A stretch of DNA of 64,000 nt. Origin: Culturomica massiliensis. GTDB taxonomy: Bacteria > Bacteroidota > Bacteroidia > Bacteroidales > Marinifilaceae. Location: the NCBI RefSeq assembly GCF_900091655.1, contig NZ_LT594621.1, forward strand, positions 3,244,532 through 3,308,531. The letters are read 5' to 3'. The notes under the pieces were generated by a model. It searched no databases and was not told the DNA's origin. It saw only the letters and a program-made list of their open reading frames with translations. Each line of letters begins with the position of its first letter. The first letter of the stretch is position 1. The translations under genes were made by a program, and so were the position numbers. This document shows, piece by piece, positions 60,940 to 64,000 of this stretch.

Positions 60940-62421
60940 ATGGCATTAAAGCAGAATTTACAACAAAAGCTGGGGTTGAAGATAAATCCGCTTCAGATTC
61001 AGTTGATAAAACTGCTGGAACTGCCTACCTTTCAGTTGGAACAACGTATTAAAGAGGAATTGGAGTCGAATCCTTTGCTGGAAGAAGGGGGAGAAGAGCC
61101 GGAACTGGAATATGCCGAGACCGAGAATGAATTTGAAAGTCAGGAGGAGGGCCAGGAGGATAATGACGATGATTTTACTTTGGAAGATTACTTGTCGGAC
61201 GATGACGATACCCCGGATTATAAGCTGAATGTTTCGAACGCATCGAAAGACGAAGATGCCAAAGACTTCATATTTTCCCAGGGAACAACTTTTCGGGAAA
61301 GCCTTATCGATCAGCTAGGGGTACGGAGCCTGTCTGAATTGCAGCGGAAAGTCGCCGAATATATTATCGGTAATATCGACGATGACGGTTATTTGCGACG
61401 TGATGTCGAGAATATTGTGGATGATCTGGCTTTTGGTGCCGGAATTGAAGTTTCGGAAAAAGAAGTCGGGAATTTGCTGAAAATAATCCAGGAGTTTGAA
61501 CCTGTTGGAGTGGGAGCCCGGGATTTGCAGGAGTGCCTGCTGTTGCAAATCCGTCATAAGTTGCAGGAAAATCCGGAAAATAGAGTTATACAGAATGCGG
61601 AGAAAATTTTGGAGGAATGTTTTGAAGAATTTTCCCGCAAACATTATGAGAAAATACAACGCCGGTTGCGTCTTCCGGAAACGGAATTGAAAGAAGCGAT
61701 AGAAGAAATTCTCAAATTAAATCCGAAACCCGGGGGAACTAACGGAGCCGATTCTTCTTTCGAGCGGAATGCAGATAAGGTCATTCCTGATTTTACACTG
61801 GATTTAGTGGATGGAGAGTTGCAGCTGAGCTTGAATACCGGCCATTTGCCCGAATTGCGGATCAATCGTTCTTATTTGGATATATTGGATGACTATCAAA
61901 AAGGGCAAAGTTCTAAAGATAAGAAAGATGTTGTCAATTTTGTAAAGTATAAATTGAACTCTGCAAAATCGTTTATCGATGCTGTGGAACAGCGGAATAA
62001 TACTTTGATGTTGACAATGACGGCAATTATTCAGTTTCAGCGGCCTTTTTTTCTTACCGGAGATGAAAGTTTATTGAAGCCGATGATCCTGCGGGATATA
62101 GCTGATGTGACAGGCCTGGATGTCTCTACGATATCGCGGGTTTCCAATTCGAAGTATGTACAAACGTGGTTCGGTATATATGCCCTGAAAGATTTTTTTA
62201 CCGGGAGTATGCAGATGGAGAGCGGAGAAGAAGTAAGTACCGGAGAACTGAAAAATGTGTTGAAAAGTATTATTGACCAGGAGGATAAAAGGAAACCTTT
62301 GACAGATGACGAATTGGTCGATATGATGAACGAAAGAGGCTATCAGATAGCCCGGCGCACAATAGCTAAATACAGGCAGATGCTCGATATCCCGGTAGCC
62401 CGTTTAAGACGTGAAATATAA
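60940..62421 (+). CDS. rpoN: RNA polymerase sigma-54 factor
   Basis: 493 residues. Region I is Gln/Leu-rich (LKQNLQQKLGLKINPLQIQLIKLLELPTFQLEQRI...SNPLLEE, about 3-46). Region II is acidic (about 50-95). The core-binding and DNA-binding parts follow (FRESLIDQL..., DGYLRRDVENI, EPVGVGARDLQECLLLQI). The RpoN box is present as ARRTIAKYRQML near 472-483. Sigma-54 needs ATP-dependent enhancer-binding activators; none lies in the window. It starts 19 nt beyond the asnS terminator. Confidence 0.96.
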   Translation: MALKQNLQQKLGLKINPLQIQLIKLLELPTFQLEQRIKEELESNPLLEEGGEEPELEYAETENEFESQEEGQEDNDDDFTLEDYLSDDDDTPDYKLNVSNASKDEDAKDFIFSQGTTFRESLIDQLGVRSLSELQRKVAEYIIGNIDDDGYLRRDVENIVDDLAFGAGIEVSEKEVGNLLKIIQEFEPVGVGARDLQECLLLQIRHKLQENPENRVIQNAEKILEECFEEFSRKHYEKIQRRLRLPETELKEAIEEILKLNPKPGGTNGADSSFERNADKVIPDFTLDLVDGELQLSLNTGHLPELRINRSYLDILDDYQKGQSSKDKKDVVNFVKYKLNSAKSFIDAVEQRNNTLMLTMTAIIQFQRPFFLTGDESLLKPMILRDIADVTGLDVSTISRVSNSKYVQTWFGIYALKDFFTGSMQMESGEEVSTGELKNVLKSIIDQEDKRKPLTDDELVDMMNERGYQIARRTIAKYRQMLDIPVARLRREI

Positions 62422-62439
62422 ATTAATAGTGACCCGTTT

Positions 62440-63039
62440 ATGAAAATAATAGCACAAGGTATCTCTTATCTTTTTCATCCTTTGTTGATTCCTCTTTACG
62501 GGTTGTTTCTGATTTTTAATTCGAATTCTGTATTTTCTTTGATACCGGAGAAAGTTCGTCTTTATTGCTACGGTATGACGTTTATTACTTTATTCCTTGT
62601 GCCTTTATTAAGTATGCTGGTGTTTAAGAAATTTAAATTAATCACTAGTTTTGATTTGGAATTGAAGCAGGAACGTATTTATCCGGTGCTGGTTACGATT
62701 TTTTCGGCTTTTCTGGGGTTCTATCTGATCGGAATGGTGCCTTATACGAATATCGTGCAGCAGTTGTATCTGGTGTTGATTATTATGCTTTCGGCTTTTT
62801 CAATTATTACTATGCGCTGGAAGATCAGTATGCATATGACGGCTGCCGGAGCCGTTTGCGGGTTTGTCTCTGTATTGGGATTGAAGTATTTGGGGGATGT
62901 ACGACCGTTATTGATGCTGACCTTATTTGTTTCAGGTGCATTGGCTACTTGCCGGCTATATTTGAAAAAACATAATCCGGCACAAATTTATGCCGGATTT
63001 TTCTTCGGATTGGTATTTGTGGTTTGTATCCTCTATTAA
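62440..63039 (+). CDS. PAP2-like integral membrane protein
   Basis: 199 residues with about six hydrophobic helices. A SMHMTAAGA segment near residue 127 and a RLYLKKHNPAQIYAGF segment near 171-186 occupy the places of the PSGH and SR-x5-H-x3-D motifs of PAP2 phosphatases, but with key residues partly altered (Ser-x-His, and H followed by no Asp four residues later). It is therefore a PAP2-related membrane protein with uncertain catalytic capacity. It starts 18 nt after rpoN on the same strand and probably shares its transcript. Confidence 0.65.
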   Translation: MKIIAQGISYLFHPLLIPLYGLFLIFNSNSVFSLIPEKVRLYCYGMTFITLFLVPLLSMLVFKKFKLITSFDLELKQERIYPVLVTIFSAFLGFYLIGMVPYTNIVQQLYLVLIIMLSAFSIITMRWKISMHMTAAGAVCGFVSVLGLKYLGDVRPLLMLTLFVSGALATCRLYLKKHNPAQIYAGFFFGLVFVVCILY

Positions 63040-63076
63040 ACTTTAAATATCCTTGCGGTATCTGTCTATTGTATCG

Positions 63077-63529
63077 TTATTGGCCGGAGTTGCCGGGATA
63101 TAGAATCCAGATGTCCTGACGATCGGTAATTTCCCGGTATTTGTCCCTTTGTATCTGGGCTTCTTCCAATGTACTGAAACTTTCGATACTTACCCGTAAT
63201 CTGCCTTTTGCTTCAATAATTTCTGCGGGGTATCCTTTGTCTTTCAGCCCGTTTGTCAGTTTTTCTGCTTTGGGACGGTCGGCTAAAGGATAGCTTGCCA
63301 CGATAATATAATATTGTGATTTACGATCGGCTAACCGCTGATTTTTGGGGGCAATATTTTGATTGGCCCGGGCATTTTCTTCCGGAATATTATTTTTAAG
63401 CGTGCTTGTGTTCTGCCCTTCTGTATTTCGCATCACCGTGACATTCGTCAATTGTTTCGGATCCATTTTTTTCGTCTGGCATCCGGCCAATAAACACACA
63501 CACACAAGTATTGTAAATGTTTTGTACAT
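63077..63529 (-). CDS. SPOR-domain lipoprotein
   Basis: 150 residues with a lipoprotein signal peptide ending in LLAGC (Cys about residue 17). A ~60-residue disordered stretch is followed by a SPOR domain (about 72-145, QYYIIVASYPLADRPKAEKLTNGLKDKGYPAEII and VSIESFSTLEEAQIQRDKYR). SPOR domains bind denuded glycan strands of peptidoglycan at the division site. The next gene upstream, at the window edge, encodes a second SPOR lipoprotein, so the two form a leftward pair. Confidence 0.88.
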   Translation of the reverse strand: MYKTFTILVCVCLLAGCQTKKMDPKQLTNVTVMRNTEGQNTSTLKNNIPEENARANQNIAPKNQRLADRKSQYYIIVASYPLADRPKAEKLTNGLKDKGYPAEIIEAKGRLRVSIESFSTLEEAQIQRDKYREITDRQDIWILYPGNSGQ

Positions 63530-63611
63530 CTATTTGATGGTTAATAAATTACACCCAAAATTTTTATCGGGAAACGGATTTGTCATCTGTTTACAAAGCT
63601 ATTGTATCGGC

Positions 63612-64000
63612 TTAATTATTCAGTTTATACATCCATGTTTTTTCTTTCCCTTTTTCCTGCCTCAGTTCTTTTAATGCTTCCAGGGCTTCTTTTCTGGTGG
63701 CATAACCGTTGTAAGATACCAGATAAAGATTTTCGAAATAAGGAATAAGCTTTGAATCAAACCCTTCTTTTTGGAGTTTATCGCACAATTTATCGGCTAA
63801 TTCTTTATATTCGAAACATCCTGCAATTAAAAAATAATGTTGCACTTCATTTTTTACCGGCTTTACTGTTTCGATCTTTTCAACTACCGGTGCCGGTTTT
63901 ATTGTATCTTCTACCATAGGAGCCGGAGCTGGTTCCGGTGCCGGTTGCTTTTTTTCTTTACAAGAGAGAACCGAACAGATCAGGCATACTGTAATAAAAG
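63612..64000 (-). CDS. SPOR-domain lipoprotein (5' partial, cut by the window edge)
   Basis: The frame continues past an internal ATG at 63917 to the window end, so the N-terminus lies outside. The visible upstream residues include a hydrophobic signal segment ending in SVLSC, a lipobox. An (A/P)(E)-rich linker of PAPEPAPAP type follows, and then a SPOR domain near the C-terminus (HYFLIAGCFEYKELADKLCDKLQKEGFD, YLVSYNGYATRKEALEAL). It is probably outer-membrane-anchored in the periplasm. It lies 82 nt upstream of the other SPOR gene. Confidence 0.85.
   Translation of the reverse strand, partial: FITVCLICSVLSCKEKKQPAPEPAPAPMVEDTIKPAPVVEKIETVKPVKNEVQHYFLIAGCFEYKELADKLCDKLQKEGFDSKLIPYFENLYLVSYNGYATRKEALEALKELRQEKGKEKTWMYKLNN

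Noticed and set aside
61315..61659. 114-codon antisense frame within rpoN
   Set aside because: Shadow of a well-supported gene on the other strand; no independent support.
1..64000. Search for CRISPR arrays, insertion sequences, prophage or integron features
   Set aside because: No transposase, integrase, direct-repeat array or tRNA-linked attachment site was seen; gene content is core-like.

Overview
The window looks like a chromosomal segment of a member of the Bacteroidota, most likely the order Bacteroidales. The evidence is a PorP/SprF-family type IX secretion (T9SS) protein next to a giant adhesin with a gliding-motility type (type B) C-terminal sorting domain, several Bacteroidota-restricted families (DUF4175, DUF4271, DUF3857 transglutaminases), the hemD-rnpA-yidD order, and promoter elements of the Bacteroidota type (TTTG, about 20 nt, TAnnTTTG). 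Genus-level assignment (for example Odoribacteraceae) would be a guess. No rRNA, tRNA, CRISPR array, prophage or insertion sequence was recognised. Nearly all genes are core housekeeping or envelope genes.

Layout. 1-10.6 kb (+): envC-like (cut by the window edge), a DUF4175 membrane protein, an RsbW-like ATPase, ybeY, mnmG, a perfect parS site, ade and uvrC. 10.7-18.0 kb (-): a complex palindrome cluster, two DUF3857 proteins (one with an intact and one with a lost transglutaminase active site) and a secreted glycoside-hydrolase-like protein. 18.7-24.4 kb: a lipoprotein, an S41 protease, yidD, rnpA, hemD, DUF4271 and porP/sprF. 24.5-31.9 kb: a 2466-residue PKD-repeat adhesin, divergent from porP. 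32-38 kb: polA, whose proofreading site looks degenerate, and a secreted multidomain protein (discoidin-like, SUMF1-like, fibrinogen-like). 38.1-42.7 kb: the aromatic amino acid operon pheA, aminotransferase, tyrA, DAHP synthase-chorismate mutase. 42.8-48.1 kb: an ECF sigma factor with its probable anti-sigma factor, an outer membrane barrel, a small secreted protein, dusB and a secreted repeat protein. 48.2-55.8 kb (-): DUF4870, gltX, two small proteins, an acyltransferase, an aminotransferase, a Crp/Fnr regulator and dxs. 55.9-64 kb: pyrH, a glycosyltransferase with a LAB_N membrane partner, hemW, asnS, rpoN, a PAP2-like membrane protein and two SPOR-domain lipoproteins (the second cut by the window edge).

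The most striking regulatory content is in non-coding DNA. Upstream of pheA lie two complete transcription attenuators in series. Each has a short leader peptide with five Phe and five Tyr codons, a 1:2 pairing, an antiterminator pairing and an intrinsic terminator. This is a tandem ribosome-stalling switch matched to an operon that makes both amino acids. A third leader segment just before pheA recurs as a near-identical 93-95 bp element in the asnS 5' leader.

Second, the ECF sigma operon, the adjacent outer membrane barrel gene and a secreted repeat protein gene each carry the same promoter, GTAAC-N17-CGTC, so a small autoregulated envelope regulon can be read directly from the sequence.

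Third, the parS site beside mnmG suggests that this region lies in the origin-proximal ParB-loading domain.
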